This document shows positions 22,545 through 34,367 of a stretch of 64,000 nt of DNA, one piece after another; the first letter of the stretch is position 1; the number at the start of each line of letters is the position of its first letter. The translations under genes were made by a program, and so were the position numbers. The notes under the pieces were generated by a model. That model did no database searches. It saw nothing but the letters and a program-made list of their open reading frames with translations, and had not been told where the DNA came from. The stretch covers positions 21,960,027-22,024,026 of the forward strand of contig NC_035174.2 of assembly GCF_001659605.2 (NCBI RefSeq), in the 5' to 3' direction. The stretch is from Manihot esculenta. Its lineage: Eukaryota > Streptophyta > Magnoliopsida > Malpighiales > Euphorbiaceae.

Positions 22545-23956
22545 CAAAACAAGAGAAAAGTATCTATACCTTCCTTCTCAGAAACCCCTGTCAATCCCGT
22601 CGAGTCAAGTATCTCTCATACCCTGCCTACGAAGAAAAGAACACACATACAAGGAAACAAAATATCACATCATATGATTCATGTGGTAACACATGAACCC
22701 CATCAATCATAGCATATCAGGATGAGTTGGTCACCAATAGCCCTCTAACATTACCAAAGGCGATTACGCCTCAGTTACACTCTCTTACTCTGTGCCAGGG
22801 GCAACAAAGCCAAACCTGGTCTACTCATTTCATATCATCCATGCTGAGGGTTAAAAGATCCACCAACATCCATCCACACCATATCATAAATGCGTCACAA
22901 CATCAAATAGACAGGACTTACCATCCTATCCTAGTGGACATGATTTCCTATTGTGCTTGACCAACTGTAACCTCTATGAGCCCGACACTCTCTCTATAGG
23001 TCCGACCATATGAACCTAGAGCTCTGATACCAATCTGTAACGACCCCAAAATGGACCGTCACCGGCGCTAGGATTCAGGTCGGCTTACGGCCGCCAGAAC
23101 CCGTAGCAAGCCTGCTATACTCTCTGTGTACCTGTAAAACTCATACATGATCATATATTTTCTGTGAAAATAAAAACTTTGCTTTCTCTAAACTATGGCT
23201 TAACCTGTGCATGCACAATCTCTATACTTTGTACTCTGTACCCCTGACTAGAGCTTGCTCTAGATGGGTTAAATCATACCTGTTAAGCCTGGTTTTTCAC
23301 CTGTTTGTAAAACAGTTATATAACTGGATCATGTATACAAAAGACTTCTAAAACAGCATAACTAAGTCAAGCACACTTTAACTATTTACACAATTAATAC
23401 ATCTCTTTAATATTACATATTCACTCTAACTATTACAAGCTCTTTATATTTTTTTTTTTTTGCACCTCTGACTTGCCCTTGTACAACCTGTATACTGACA
23501 CCTGCAAAACTGGGAAGAAGGGAGAGGGATGAGCTCTATAGCCCAGTGAGTAGAACAATAAAACCTGTCATTAAAACATGATCTTATGGAATGCATCATA
23601 TCACAGACAATTCACATCTAGGGTAAACCTGTCACCACATAGTCCCAGTATCTAATCCGTGCCAGGCCGTCGACTGGGGTCCTGGTCTTCCTGTCATGCA
23701 TACATACATCCATACATACATACACACATATTTTAAATTTCCAGGCCATTGATGAGGTCCTGGATTTTTCCTGTATAAATAATAAATCTGCCAGGCCATC
23801 GCATGGGGTCCTGGACTTCCTGTACAAAAACAAACCTGTCAGGCCGTAGAATGGGGTCCTGAACTCTCGATACCTGCCAGGCCGTAGAATGGGGTCCTGG
23901 ACTTCCTGTCTGGGACTATTGGATCATTCAGCATTCACCCACATCAACAATTAACT
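22545..23956 (-). repeat. C inverted-repeat arm 2 (leader, primer site, LTR end on minus strand)
   Basis: Reverse complement of arm 1 with few differences, including a length change in an A/T run near 23450. It contains the minus-strand leader, primer site (23021-23032) and the 3' part of the 5' LTR. Confidence 0.9.
23021..23032 (-). promoter_or_regulatory. Primer binding site, minus-strand half of C
   Basis: TGGTATCAGAGC on the minus strand, three bases from the LTR that starts at 23036. Confidence 0.85.
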
Positions 23957-25236
23957 ATGCAATGCAACATATGCGTGCTTTCTAATGCAATCATCCTATG
24001 CATACTCATGATGAATGAAATATGCATTTCGTAATTAAAAGAATTAAGTGTAGTTCCACTCACCTGTAGCCAATACTTGGCTAACTCTGGGCCACCTCTA
24101 ACTCTGAAAACTCTGAAGCAGCTACCACTGCTAAACTCCTCGGTTCCTCAGGTCCGAACCTACACAGGTGGACTCAAATGAGGTACCACTCTGAAAAACC
24201 TCTAAACATTTCCCCAAAACACCCCAGAACAATCATAGAAAACATGCAAAAGAAGGCTGGACAGGACACCTTCGGCGGCACCTTCGGCGGCCGAATGTCC
24301 AGGACAGAGCCGAAAGTCCACACCTTCGGGGGCAACCTTAGGCAGCCGTAGCCACCTTCTCTGCAGGTTCGGCGGCCGAATCTTCACTTCGGCGGCCGAA
24401 GCTGGGTTCTCCAGAAGGCAGAACCTTGCTTCCTCTCATGCATAACTTCTTCAACTCACTCATACATGCATATAATGCAATACCACTAGCATATACCTAA
24501 GTACATGCACAAAGGGGTCCATAAACTACCTTAAAACCCCATCAAACAACACATATCAAGTATACAGAAAGCATAAAGGATCTATGAACCCTAATATGCT
24601 CAACTCATGCAACTCATGCATAACGCCCTTTCCCCTTCATAAAACTCATGTAAAACATTATCAAAATCAAGAATCAACACTTACCTCTTGAAGAACAAAG
24701 GCTGGTGTGATTCCAAACGCAAAGAGATGGAGATTCAAGCTTTAAAAGTCTCCAACTCAACAACTCTTCAAAAACCAACATAAACTCACTTCAACTTGCT
24801 AAACTATGAAAGATGTAATGAAAAACCATGAAAAATCACTACGAGAATGCATGAACTCACCTCTGTCGTGCAAAAGAACAGAATAGCTATCCATTTGCCG
24901 ACTGAGGACCTTAAGTAGGTGACCAGCCGCTTCACATTCGGTGGCCAAAGCTGCATGCGACACCAAACCACGTTCGGCGGCCGAAGTTAACCTTCGGGGG
25001 CCGAAAGTCCCCTACCTTCGGCGGCCGAACCTCACTTTCGGGGGCCGAACTTGGCAGAAACTCCTTTGAACAATTTTCTTTAAAACTCAACTCTTTTCTT
25101 AATCAACATCGTAAAACACTTAAAAACACTTAAAAACAGTTTAGAAAACCTTCACCCTTTCCTTCAGGGGAGCTCTGACATCCAAGATTCCATCACACAG
25201 TAGGAATTCTGATGTCTGAACTAGCCGGGTATTACA
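23036..25236 (-). repeat. C full-length 5' LTR (minus)
   Basis: 2,201 bp, TGTAACGACC to GGGTATTACA. It carries hairpin-like repeats (about 23660-23910) and palindrome clusters (about 24270-24400 and 24972-25050). It is the only complete LTR of C and adjoins the right TCGGC duplication. Confidence 0.9.
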
Positions 25237-25451
25237 TCGGCGGTCGAACCTGGGTTTTTCCCCTCCAAAGCATTTTTCTTCAAAACTCTTTTCTTTCTTT
25301 CTTAAAACCTTAAAATTTTCAAATTCATTTTATAAAAACCTTATTTTAACCTTCTAAGGGGATTCCAGCTTTGGAAATTCCAGATTCCAATGGAAATTCC
25401 ATCGGAAGGTTGGAATTTCGACGCCGGGGTGTAGCCGGGTATTACACCCTC

Positions 25452-26442
25452 TCTTTGAGAGAGATATCTTCTGGACTCCTCGATAAGTGAGACTGAGAAA
25501 TGTATGGCTGTGCTCAAATGAATTGATAGTGTGATCAATATCATTTGAATTTATTAGTCTACTTCGAGATTGAGAAATCATAAGTTTGAACATTATAAGT
25601 TTGACATTGACCATGACTTATGTTCATCGTGTGACAAAGGGATTAATACATGTTCTATTTAATAGGCTTTATCGGACTATCGATCCTCATATTAATTGGG
25701 TAGTCATAATGTCTTGCTAGAGGCCGCTTATGATTTATGGGTCTTGTGGGATTGGGCCTATTGCCAATTAATATGAGCCTATTGGGTCACACACAAGAAT
25801 GTTGTTGATGTGCTATATTAATGGGCTAAAGGCCCATTAGTATAATTAATAATAATAAAGTGTTATTATTAATAATATTAATTATTTATTATTATAAGAT
25901 AATAATATTTAAAAGGATCTGCAGTCTATCTGTAACTGTTACAAATAAAGAACTCTATCACATAAGATATTTGAGTATCTGCGAGATTGTGGTAGTTGGT
26001 TATGAACACAACTCTATCATATAAGATATTTTAGTATCTGTAAGATCGTAATAGTGGGTTCTGAACACAACTCTTGTCGTAAAAGAGTTATGGGAAAACA
26101 AAAGACTGAAACATATAAAAACTCCTTCTACGAATTATGAAAAAAACGTTTTTAGAAAATTCAGTCTAACAGTTGCAGATTGTGGAGCAGATAATCTATC
26201 CATCCTTGAAAGAGCTAGCACTCTAGAAGGATAAAAGACATTCGTGTGGATACCATAGCGGGTGTTCATTGAAAAAGTAGCACCTTGAGTCCGTGATTGT
26301 ATCTTCTCGTCGTGCCTAACAGGTTAGTAGCTTATTCTTCCTTTCGAATTAAACGAAGCACACGGATCCCAGGAAGGAAATCAGACATTTTAATTTTTTT
26401 GCTGCATATTTGGGTTGTAGTAAATCTCTGAATTTCCTAACA
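25452..26442 (+). repeat. K1 3' LTR, right part
   Basis: Continues the LTR from 15693 after B's CCCTC duplication and ends CCTAACA at 26442. It has no gene. Within it, 25951-26009 and 26010-26068 are a diverged 59-bp direct repeat starting AACTCTATCA. AT-rich runs of alternating TTAATAAT lie near 25840-25910. Confidence 0.8.
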
Positions 26443-26666
26443 ATGTGGACACGATCCCGGATGTCATGGGGTTTGTTGTCTCACGAGGCCAAAGGGATAA
26501 ACATGGTCAGGCCTCCCATGCATGGGCTAGAGCCTGATCCGGCTCATCAAAGTGAAGCTTGAGCTTGCATGTGAAGCAAACTATGTATTGGGCCTCAGTT
26601 GAATTAAGGTCTGGCCTTTCCAACACGGGCTCAACTAGGGTCGGGGTTTCCAGGCCCCGGTTATCA
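26443..26666 (-). repeat. R 3' LTR remnant
   Basis: From GGACACGAT to GGTTATCA it aligns with 55557-55780, both reading GGGTTTGTTGTCTCA and GGGATAAACATGGTCAGGCC. The remaining part of about 210 bp lies left of K1, outside the window. Confidence 0.85.
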
Positions 26667-26913
26667 TTAAGTGCTCCTTTACCTACTCATTAATTATTCC
26701 ATGATTAATGAGGGGGTAAATTCTGAAGGTCCAATTATTACTGCGTGGCTCTAGGAGAGTTCTTCTTAAAATGTCTCCTTTTCGCCTTTACCCATTTCAA
26801 ACTTACGCTCATGCTTTCACTTGCTTCTTTGCCTCTTACGGTGCTTCTACTATCTTGCCCTTTCTATTCTCTGTAATTCTTACCCTTCCAATTCGATACA
26901 TCTTACTCTTTTC

Positions 26914-28147
26914 ATGGCTTCTGCTAGGATTCCCAAAGTAGTGGGTTTGGTGTCCTCTATCACCTCTTCCTCCTTTTCTCACTACTTTTTCAGTGACTAT
27001 CCTGATACTACCATCTATAGAATTAGGGCTCCCTTACCTAATGAGCGGATCATTCTCCTCTACCCACCACCGGCGGGTCTGATAGATGCCCAGCAAGGGC
27101 ATAACTTGGTGTTTTTCATCATGCAGCGCGATATCGGGTTGACTTTTCCTTTTTTCCCTTTCTTTATTGAGGTCTTCCGTCATGTTAGGGTGTCTCATCA
27201 GATGCTATCCCCCAATTCTATCTAATTCATATGCTATTTCAAGTCTGTTTGCCTGTGCTGGGATTTTGCTCCTTCTATTTAGTTATTCTGCTACTTCTTT
27301 CACCTCGTTAGATCTACCCACGGGTTCTATTACTTCAGTCCCTGGTTGAGCTATCCATATTTGCTAGGTATAAGAATTCGATAAAAGGTTAAGTAGAGAA
27401 TTTTGTAGTTTTCGAGCTAAAAGTGAGCTCAGGGATCAATTGGGATATCGACATCTCATGGGGAGAGGTCCCTCAATGCTATAATGACCTCCTAGGTTAA
27501 GCCTAGTAGACCAAATTTGCCTTATCTAACTTACCTCTGTAAAGAAGAAATATGACATTGAGAAGTACATATTTATGTTTCACATGCGGGACTGCCGAGA
27601 AGCTAGTATTCTTTTCTAGTTTTCTTTCTTTTTATGTTTTCCTTTCATTGTTTCGAGCTCTAACTGTATTGGTATTTTCTTTTCAGCTTCTACTATATCA
27701 ATGGGTACCATCAAGCTTCCCAAGAAATTCACCCTGTCTTGGGAGAGTATGAAGGTGACTTTGGCCATTTTCAAGGCCAACAAATCTATAGTTGATGTGA
27801 CCTGGAAGGCTTTCCAGGCCGTGGACCCTGCATCTGCAGCTCGTTGCTCTACCCCTGCCCCTGCACCTTCCCTGGCTTTGGTGCCTGCGATAGGGGACTT
27901 TCGCTTCACAGCGTCTAAGATGTCGGTTCCCGCTAAAACGCCAGCTCCTGCTAAGAATCCTTCTGCTGCCAAGACTCCTTTTACTCCCAAGAAAACTCCT
28001 AAGGAACCCATCACGCTCAGCAAGTCGGCTAAGAGCAGCTCGGAAGAGGGCATTGGGACTGCTCCTTTGGACGTTCCACCTATCCAGGCTGTGGGAGCTG
28101 TCGTGATTAGAGGTAAGGCTGCCAAGTGTGCCCGAACTCGATTTTGA
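26914..28147 (+). pseudogene. Antisense gene of R, putative gypsy-type transposon domain
   Basis: Plus-strand, i.e. antisense to R's gag-pol, between pol and the 3' LTR. Part 1 starts at the ATG at 26914 (MASARIPKVVGLV). It includes RIRAPLPNERIILLYPPPAG and FPFFPFFIEVFRHVRV...LSPNS, which by eye resemble the plant 'putative gypsy type transposon' domain (PF04195-like). It is broken by a TAA at 27223-27225, with homology continuing in frame beyond it. Part 2, 27687-28147, is open: LPKKFTLSWESMKV, then an Ala/Pro/Lys-rich tail. Part 2 follows a good splice acceptor (TTTTCTTTTCAG, ending 27686), so the gene may have been spliced. Role unknown. Confidence 0.6.
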
Positions 28148-28689
28148 TGGTGAGGAGGCCTGCTATGGAGAGGACAAAAACCCTTTGCCCAAGAACCCTC
28201 CTCCTTTGCCCGCTGGACTACAAGGGGAATTCTGTAAATAATGATCCTCTAAATAACCTAGTCAGTTTTACTCCCCCTTCCCCTGCTGCTTCTGTAACCT
28301 ATTTCAATGGCTAATTGCATTAATAAAAATTAAGTTTTTCTGTTATTTTCCATCTGCTCACTTTCATTTTTCTGGTCTATTTAAATTTTATTTGTATTCT
28401 TATACTTAGACAGTTTTTATGTATGTTGCCCGTGAGCTATGTTGGGCTGGTTACTCGTTTGATGTTTTGCTTGTAAAGTGTCTCACTTATTGTGTTTTTA
28501 CTTTGTTTATCGAATGCCTTAGTGTTTTATGCCTTCTGTTCCCCTGGAGCCTTTAGTTAGCTGGGCTTTTGTTTGTTATTGCCTCGGGTTTTTATACAAT
28601 TCTTTGCCTTGGTTCTCAGTGTCCTAAAACTGTACTTTCTACTCACTCATATTTTGATATTCATGGGTTCGGTTTCTGGGGTCAGTATC
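28148..28689 (+). other. R spacer downstream of the antisense gene
   Basis: Low-complexity T-rich sequence without a gene. AATAAAAATTAAG near 28321 could serve as a poly(A) signal for the antisense gene. It is interrupted at 28690 by E and resumes at 39020. Confidence 0.5.
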
Positions 28690-29461
28690 TGTAACGACCC
28701 GTAAACCGGACCGCTACCGGCGCTAGGATTCAGATCGACTTAAGGTCGCCGGAACCCGTAGCAAGCCTAACATACATCCTGTTATACCTGATGAAATCCC
28801 ATACATGATCATACATTTTCATAAAAATTTAAACTTTTCATATACCAAGCTTGACCTGTGCATGCTTCATAACTATAAACATAAAAACCCCATACTAAAA
28901 CCCTCATCAAATACTCTAGTAGGGTCAACATCTCATACATCAAGCTTGGTTCAACACATCTCATCATTAAAAACATTTACATAAAGATCATGTACAAAAG
29001 GGATTATAATCTATCAATAGGACCAAGCACAATACTATCCACAATACATTACATGTCCACTACTAATCTATTACATCATGTTATACCAAAACTCTGATGA
29101 CTCTCCCACAGCTACCTGTGCTCCTGCAAACCTGGGGGTTAGGGGAAAGGGGTGAGCTACTAAAGCCCAGTGAGCAGAACAGTAAAAACAGTTTATAAAC
29201 ATATGCCATCATGAAATGCATCACAACACAAGTAAATCACCTTAAGATGGTATTGTCACCAATAGCCCTCTACATATCCAATAAATGCCTGGCCCTCGAC
29301 GGAGCTCCTCAGGACTTCCTCTTAAATATAACATAACATGTCCAACTGTGCCAGGGGCGTAGAATGGGCAAGCCCTGGTCTTTCCCTTACATCGTGCCAG
29401 GGGCGTAGAATGGGCAAGCCCTGGTCTTTCCGCATTATATCATCACATATCATATCATATC
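28690..29461 (-). repeat. E 3' LTR, left part
   Basis: Starts TGTAACGACCCGTAAACC. It contains hairpin-like repeats TGCCAGGGGCGTAGAATGGG...CCTGGTC (about 29355-29435). It is interrupted by F at 29462 and resumes at 31815. Confidence 0.9.
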
Positions 29462-31809
29462 TGTAATACCCGGCTAATTCAGACATCGGAATTCCTACCG
29501 TCCGGTGGAATTCGAGGATGTCAGCGGTCTCTGGAAGGGTAAGAGAAAGTTTTCTAAAATATTTTTAAGTGTTTTAAAGGTTTAGCATAGAAAAGGATTG
29601 AGTTTTGTGGAGAATTGGCCAAAGGAGTTTCTGTCATGTTCGACCCCCGAAGGTTAAGTTCGGCCGCCGAAAGTGCCCAATGTTCGGCCCCCGAAGGTTA
29701 TGTTCGGCCCCCGAAAGTTGCATGGTTTTGCATGCAGTTTCGGCAGCCGAAGCTGAAGTGGTCGGTTAGTTGTGCATGCTCCTCAGTCCGTGGTTTGGCC
29801 AGGTGTTCACCTCCAGATCATGACCAGAGGTTAGGCCACGTCTCCCTTGACTCATCTGCAAGCTTTTATCAGCTCATGCAGAGGGTTGAGTGTGTGTCAA
29901 AGCGTTTTGAAGGGTTGGAGAGAAAAGAGAGGCTTTGGTGATTTGGTGAAGGAGAAGAGGTGTTGGTGCATAGTTTTGAGTTCAGGTTGTTCAGCTTCTA
30001 GTTTCACGAGGTAAGGAAAGTTTTTAAACTTGTTTTAATGATTTATGACAGTTTTTAAAGAGGTTAAGGGTAGAGATGCATATGTAGGTTTGGTTTTGAT
30101 GTTTTTGATAGTTTATGCATGAAAGCTTGTATATGTGTGTATTAGTTGTTTTGTTGGGGTTAATAGGTAGTTTGGGACCCCTTTGTGCATATACCAGAGT
30201 ATATGTGAGTTGAGACGTTGAGTTATGCATGGTAGAGTGTGTTGGCATGAGAGGAAGCAAGGTTCTACCTTCTGGAGAACCCAGCTTCGGCCGCCGAAGT
30301 GAAGATTCGGCAGCCGAACCCCTTGTGGAGGTAGTTTCGGCTGCCTAAGGTTGCCTCCGAAAGAATGGACTTTCGGATCTGTCATGCACATTCGGCCGCC
30401 GAAGGTGCCGCCGAACATGCATGAGTTTCGGCTCTGGAGAGGACCTTCGGCCGCCGAACCTGCTGCCGAATGTGTTCTGTCCAGCCTTCGTTTGCATGAG
30501 TTATGTGATTCTGTTCAGAGGTTTAGAGGGGATTATGGGGACTGGTTTAAGAGTTTTTCACAGTATGTGTGACACCTCATTCGAGTCCATTTGTGTAGGA
30601 TTGGACCCGAGAGTTGGAGGGGGTCATCAGCGTTAGAGATATCAGAGTCAGTACAGTATCTGCCAGAGGAGCAGAGGTGAGTGGAACTAAACTACATATT
30701 TGATCTTGAGAAATGACACGATTCTAGCATGATCCATGCATCATACACTGCCTTGTTATGTGTTAGGTTGTGTTGCATTAGAATTCACGAATATGATACA
30801 TTGCATATGTTGTTGTTCCTGTGGATGAATGTTGGATGATCCTTAGCCCTTGACAGAGAGCAGATACAGAGTTATGGCATGAGATAGCCATACCAGGTCG
30901 CCCCTGGATAGTCCAGGTCGCTCCTGGTACTATGAGTGAGACAGCTGGGCTGTCAAATCAGAGTTAAGTGTAGACCAGGTGAGACCTCGTCTCCTTGGCA
31001 CAGTTAGTCATGTTATGATATCAGAGAGATAAGTGTAGACCAGGTGATGACATCGTCTCCTTGGCACAGTTGGATTATAACATGTAGTTGAGGGCTATTG
31101 GTGACAAATTCATCCTTGAGATGATATGTTTGTGATGTGATGCATTTCATGAAAGCATGTAATGAATGGACTGTTTTTATTGTTCCTCCTCACTGGGCTC
31201 TAGAGCTCATCCCACTCCCTTAATCCCAGTTTTGCAGGTTCTGAGATAGCTATGGGAAGTCAAAGTCAGCAAGAGTACAGTGGAAAGTTATGCATGATTG
31301 TATGTTGTAATAGCATAGTGGACATGATGTAAATAACAGATTAGTTGTAATGTAATGTATAGACATGTACTGTCATATACTGTATAGACTTGTGCTTTCC
31401 CTAGTGTCATTGCTATAGTGTGATGTATGGTTAATCCCTTGTACACAATCCTGTTTTACGTTTCTTGATGAGAAATGTGTGAGTTAGGCTTAATGTATGG
31501 CTTCGATGAGATACCAGTGGGATGTGTTACAGATTAACAAGGATTTGAATCCCTTGAACTTCAGCAGATAGTAGTCCCTGGTACAGGCCCTGAGGGCCAT
31601 TTCAGATTGACATATCTGAGTAGCAGTAGTTAAGCCTACAGAGTTATACAGGATTGTTGAGTTATTTTGTATCATGTATGGGATTTATCAGGTACACAGA
31701 GAGTATAGTTGGCTGACTACGGGTCCCGGCGGCCTTAAGCCGATCTGGATCCTAGTGCCAGTGATGGTTCGGACCGTTACTGAGGGGTACCGGTTTCCGG
31801 GTCGTTACA
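29462..31809 (+). mobile_element. F: Tekay-like solo LTR inserted in E's 3' LTR
   Basis: 2,348 bp from TGTAATACCCGGC to GGTCGTTACA, plus orientation, flanked by ATATC at 29457-29461 and 31810-31814. It has no internal region. Palindrome clusters lie at about 29637-29755 and 30284-30475. Repeats CCAGGT(G/C)...CTCCTTGGCACAG lie at about 30890-31075. Confidence 0.93.
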
Positions 31810-31814
31810 ATATC

Positions 31815-33178
31815 ATATCGAGAGCTAATGGATCATCCAATATCCATCCATCATATTCGTGAATTCTAATGCAAACAACCTATTACATATCATGATGCAT
31901 GAACGTGCTTAAAAGTTTGATTGCTTTGAAAATAAAAGAAGTTATGTTCTACTCACCTCTGGCTGACTCTGGAACAGCTAACTCACTGCTGATCACCTTG
32001 GTTTCTCAAGTCCGATCCTACATAGGTGGACTCAAATGAGGGACCAAACATACTCTAACATGACTCTAAACATCTCCCCAAAAATCCCCTAAAACATCAT
32101 AAAACATGCATAGAAAATAGGCAAAGGAAGGCTGGGCAGGGGACTTTCGGCAGCAGGTTCAGCGGTCGAAGGTCCCTACAGATCCGAAAGTCGTGCACTT
32201 TCGGGGGCAAGGTTCGGCGGCCGAAAGCCTTTACAGACCCGAAAGTCACTGACCTTCGGGGGCAGGTTCGGCGGCCGAAACTCCCCTTTAGAGCCGAAAG
32301 TCCATACTTTCAGGGGCGAGTTTAGGCGGCCAAAACTGCCTCCCCTAGAAGGTTCGGCGGCCGAACCTTGCTTCGGCTGCCGAACCTGGGCCCTCCTGGG
32401 TGGCAGACCCTGATTCTGCCGTTATGCCCCAAGCCACCAAAACTCCCACAACATGCATCCAACTATTCTAAAACATGCATAAACACATTTTCAAGCACAT
32501 AGGGGCATAAAACTAGCCTAAACCCGGACAAACATCAACATAGCATTACATTTATCATTAAACTAACATAAACCTTAACATTTAGATCTACTCTAAACAT
32601 GCATTAAACACCCTTAAAACCTCTTAAAACTTACTTAAAACATATAAAAAGGTATGGATCTACACTTACCTCTTGAAGACCGAGAGGAGATGCGATCCAA
32701 ACTTGGAGATTAGGAGAATAGGTCTCCGGAGGTCTCCACACTTCTAAAACCTTGATCTTAGCTCAAAAATCTTCAAAACAAGGAAAAATCTTATAAAAAA
32801 CTTGAAGGATTTGAAGGAAAACATAAAATCAACCATGGAAGGGCGAAATCTCACCTATGCCCGAAAATGGAGAGAGAAAACTCACCCATTTTCGGACAAG
32901 GGGCCTTTTATAGGTGGCTGGCCAGACCACCTTCGGGGGCCAAAAGAGCTTCTGCAACTCCACCATGTTCAGCGGCCGAACCTGGACTTTTCCTCCATGG
33001 TGTTTTCTTTCAAAACTCAATTTTCTTTCTTTGATTAAAACCATAAAAACATTAAAATATTTTATGAAAACCTTTATTTTCACCCTTCTAAGGGATTTCG
33101 ACCTCGAGATTTCGGATTCCAATGGAGATTCCACCGGAAGGTTGGAATTCAGATGCCGGGGCTTAGCCGGGTATTACA
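31815..33178 (-). repeat. E 3' LTR, right part
   Basis: Continues to GGGTATTACA at 33178. It holds a palindrome cluster (about 32141-32375) and a TATA-like CCTATAAAAG on the minus strand (32905-32914). No gene. Confidence 0.9.
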
Positions 33179-33215
33179 TTCTTCCCCCCTTAAGAACATT
33201 CGTCCCCGAATGTTC
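33179..33215 (-). promoter_or_regulatory. Polypurine tract and hairpin of E
   Basis: On the minus strand an AAGGGGGGAAGAA tract adjoins the LTR. The perfect inverted repeat GAACATTCG/CGAATGTTC lies at 33194-33215. Confidence 0.8.
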
Positions 33216-33269
33216 AACAAACAAACAAAAGCAGCAAGGAAGCACACATAAAAACATAAAACACTAACT

Positions 33270-34367
33270 TTAGAAGAGATAAGGGTATTGTGGGAGCATG
33301 GACTCCCGTGTCTCCCATGTGCACTCATCCATGTTGTGCTGATTCCAAAGGACCTTCACCATCTGGATTTTCTTGTTCCTCAGCTTTCTGATCTGCGTGT
33401 CGATGATCCGCACTGGTTTCTCAATATAAGTGAGATCTCCTAGGATCTCCACATCAGGCTCATTAAGAACCTTGCCCGGATCTGACACGAACTTCCGTAA
33501 TATGGAAACATGGAAAACCGGATGGATTCTCTCCATGGAAGCAGGTAAGTCCAACTTGTACGATACATTTCCAACCTTTTGTAGGATCTTAAAGGGTCCG
33601 ATGTACCGTGGAGCTAGCTTACCTTTCTTCCCAAAATGAATCACCCCTTTCATAGGAGACACCTTGAGCAATACTATATCTCCCTCCTGGAACTCAATAT
33701 GCTTCTTGCGGACATCTGCATAACTCTTCTGCCGACTCACATAAGCTCTGATTCTTTCTCTGATAATGGGCACTACCCTGTTGGTGATCTCTACTAACTC
33801 AGGCCCTACCAAGGCCCTTTCTCCAACTTCTTCCCAGCAGACAGGTGATCTGCACTTCCTCCCATAAAGAGCTTCATAAGGAGCCATCCCGATGTTAGCA
33901 TGATAGCTGTTATTGTAGGCAAACTCCACTAAGGGTAGATGCAGCCTCCAAGAACTGCCAAAATCTAGCACACACATTCTGAGCATATATTCTATAGTCT
34001 GGATGGTCCTCTCTGACTGTCCGTCAGTCTGAGGATGGAAAGCAGTGCTAAAGTCTAGCCTTGTGCCCATAGCATTCTGTAGACTCCGCCAAAACCTGGA
34101 GCTGAACTGGGGTCCCCTATCGGACACTATTGACACCGGAGCCCCATGCAACCTCACAACCTCTTCCACATACACTTATGCTAATTTGTCCACAGAATAG
34201 CCACTCTTGACAGGGATGAAGTGAGTAAATTTGGTCAGTCTGTCAACAATCACCCATATGGAATCTAGTCTGTTGGACATTGCCGGTAACCCCACCACGA
34301 AATTCATTGCAACATTCTCCCATTTCCACTCTGGAATCGGTAGTGGGTTGAGCATACTAGCTGGCTT
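33270..34367 (-). pseudogene. pol (int): E integrase core and chromodomain-like tail
   Basis: Follows the TAG at 34368-34370 in the same frame and has a second stop, TAA, at 34176-34178 where T1 has a glutamine codon. It contains the first catalytic Asp region, DRGPQFSSRF and SERTIQTIEYM, then the GKLAPRYIGPF and HPVFHVSILRKF blocks and a tail like T1's. The catalytic residues are retained but the stops separate them from the HHCC zinc region. Confidence 0.9.

Larger units (their letters stand above)
17692..25236 (-). mobile_element. C: scrambled Tekay-like element with large inverted repeats
   Basis: Flanked by TCGGC at 17687-17691 and 25237-25241, so the unit has true ends: an LTR U5 end on the left and a U3 end on the right, both in minus orientation. 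Inside, order and orientation are abnormal. Left to right: an 82-bp minus LTR end, 228 bp unplaced, a plus-strand 5' LTR part with primer site, decayed plus-strand gag-pol, a plus-strand 3' LTR start, a minus-strand leader with primer site, and a full minus-strand 5' LTR. Either the cDNA was rearranged before integration or the element recombined afterwards. Confidence 0.85.
15694..25446 (-). mobile_element. B: Tekay-like solo LTR, split by element C
   Basis: One LTR with no internal region, 15694-17691 plus 25242-25446 (about 2,203 bp), running TGTAACGACC to GGGTATTACA on the plus strand. It is flanked by CCCTC at 15689-15693 and 25447-25451. A single LTR with intact target duplication is the usual product of LTR-LTR recombination. 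It carries the palindrome cluster (about 16838-17085) and a TATA-like ATCTATAAGA on the minus strand (17601-17610). Its sequence differs clearly from the T1 LTR, so it is another subfamily. Confidence 0.92.
12556..26442 (+). mobile_element. K1: Ty1/copia element, 5' part outside window, inserted in R's 3' LTR
   Basis: Plus-strand copia element. The visible internal region (12556-15212) encodes part of integrase, RT and RNase H, followed by a polypurine tract and a 3' LTR. That LTR (15213-15693 plus 25452-26442) is split by B and ends CCTAACA. Sequence after 26442 matches the middle of R's other LTR, so K1 landed inside R. The 5' boundary and left target duplication lie outside the window. Confidence 0.85.

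Noticed and set aside
27616..28125. Minus-strand 169-aa frame opposite the Ala/Pro-rich part of the antisense gene
   Set aside because: Low-complexity mirror of the plus-strand frame; the plus strand has the better start, acceptor and downstream poly(A) signal.
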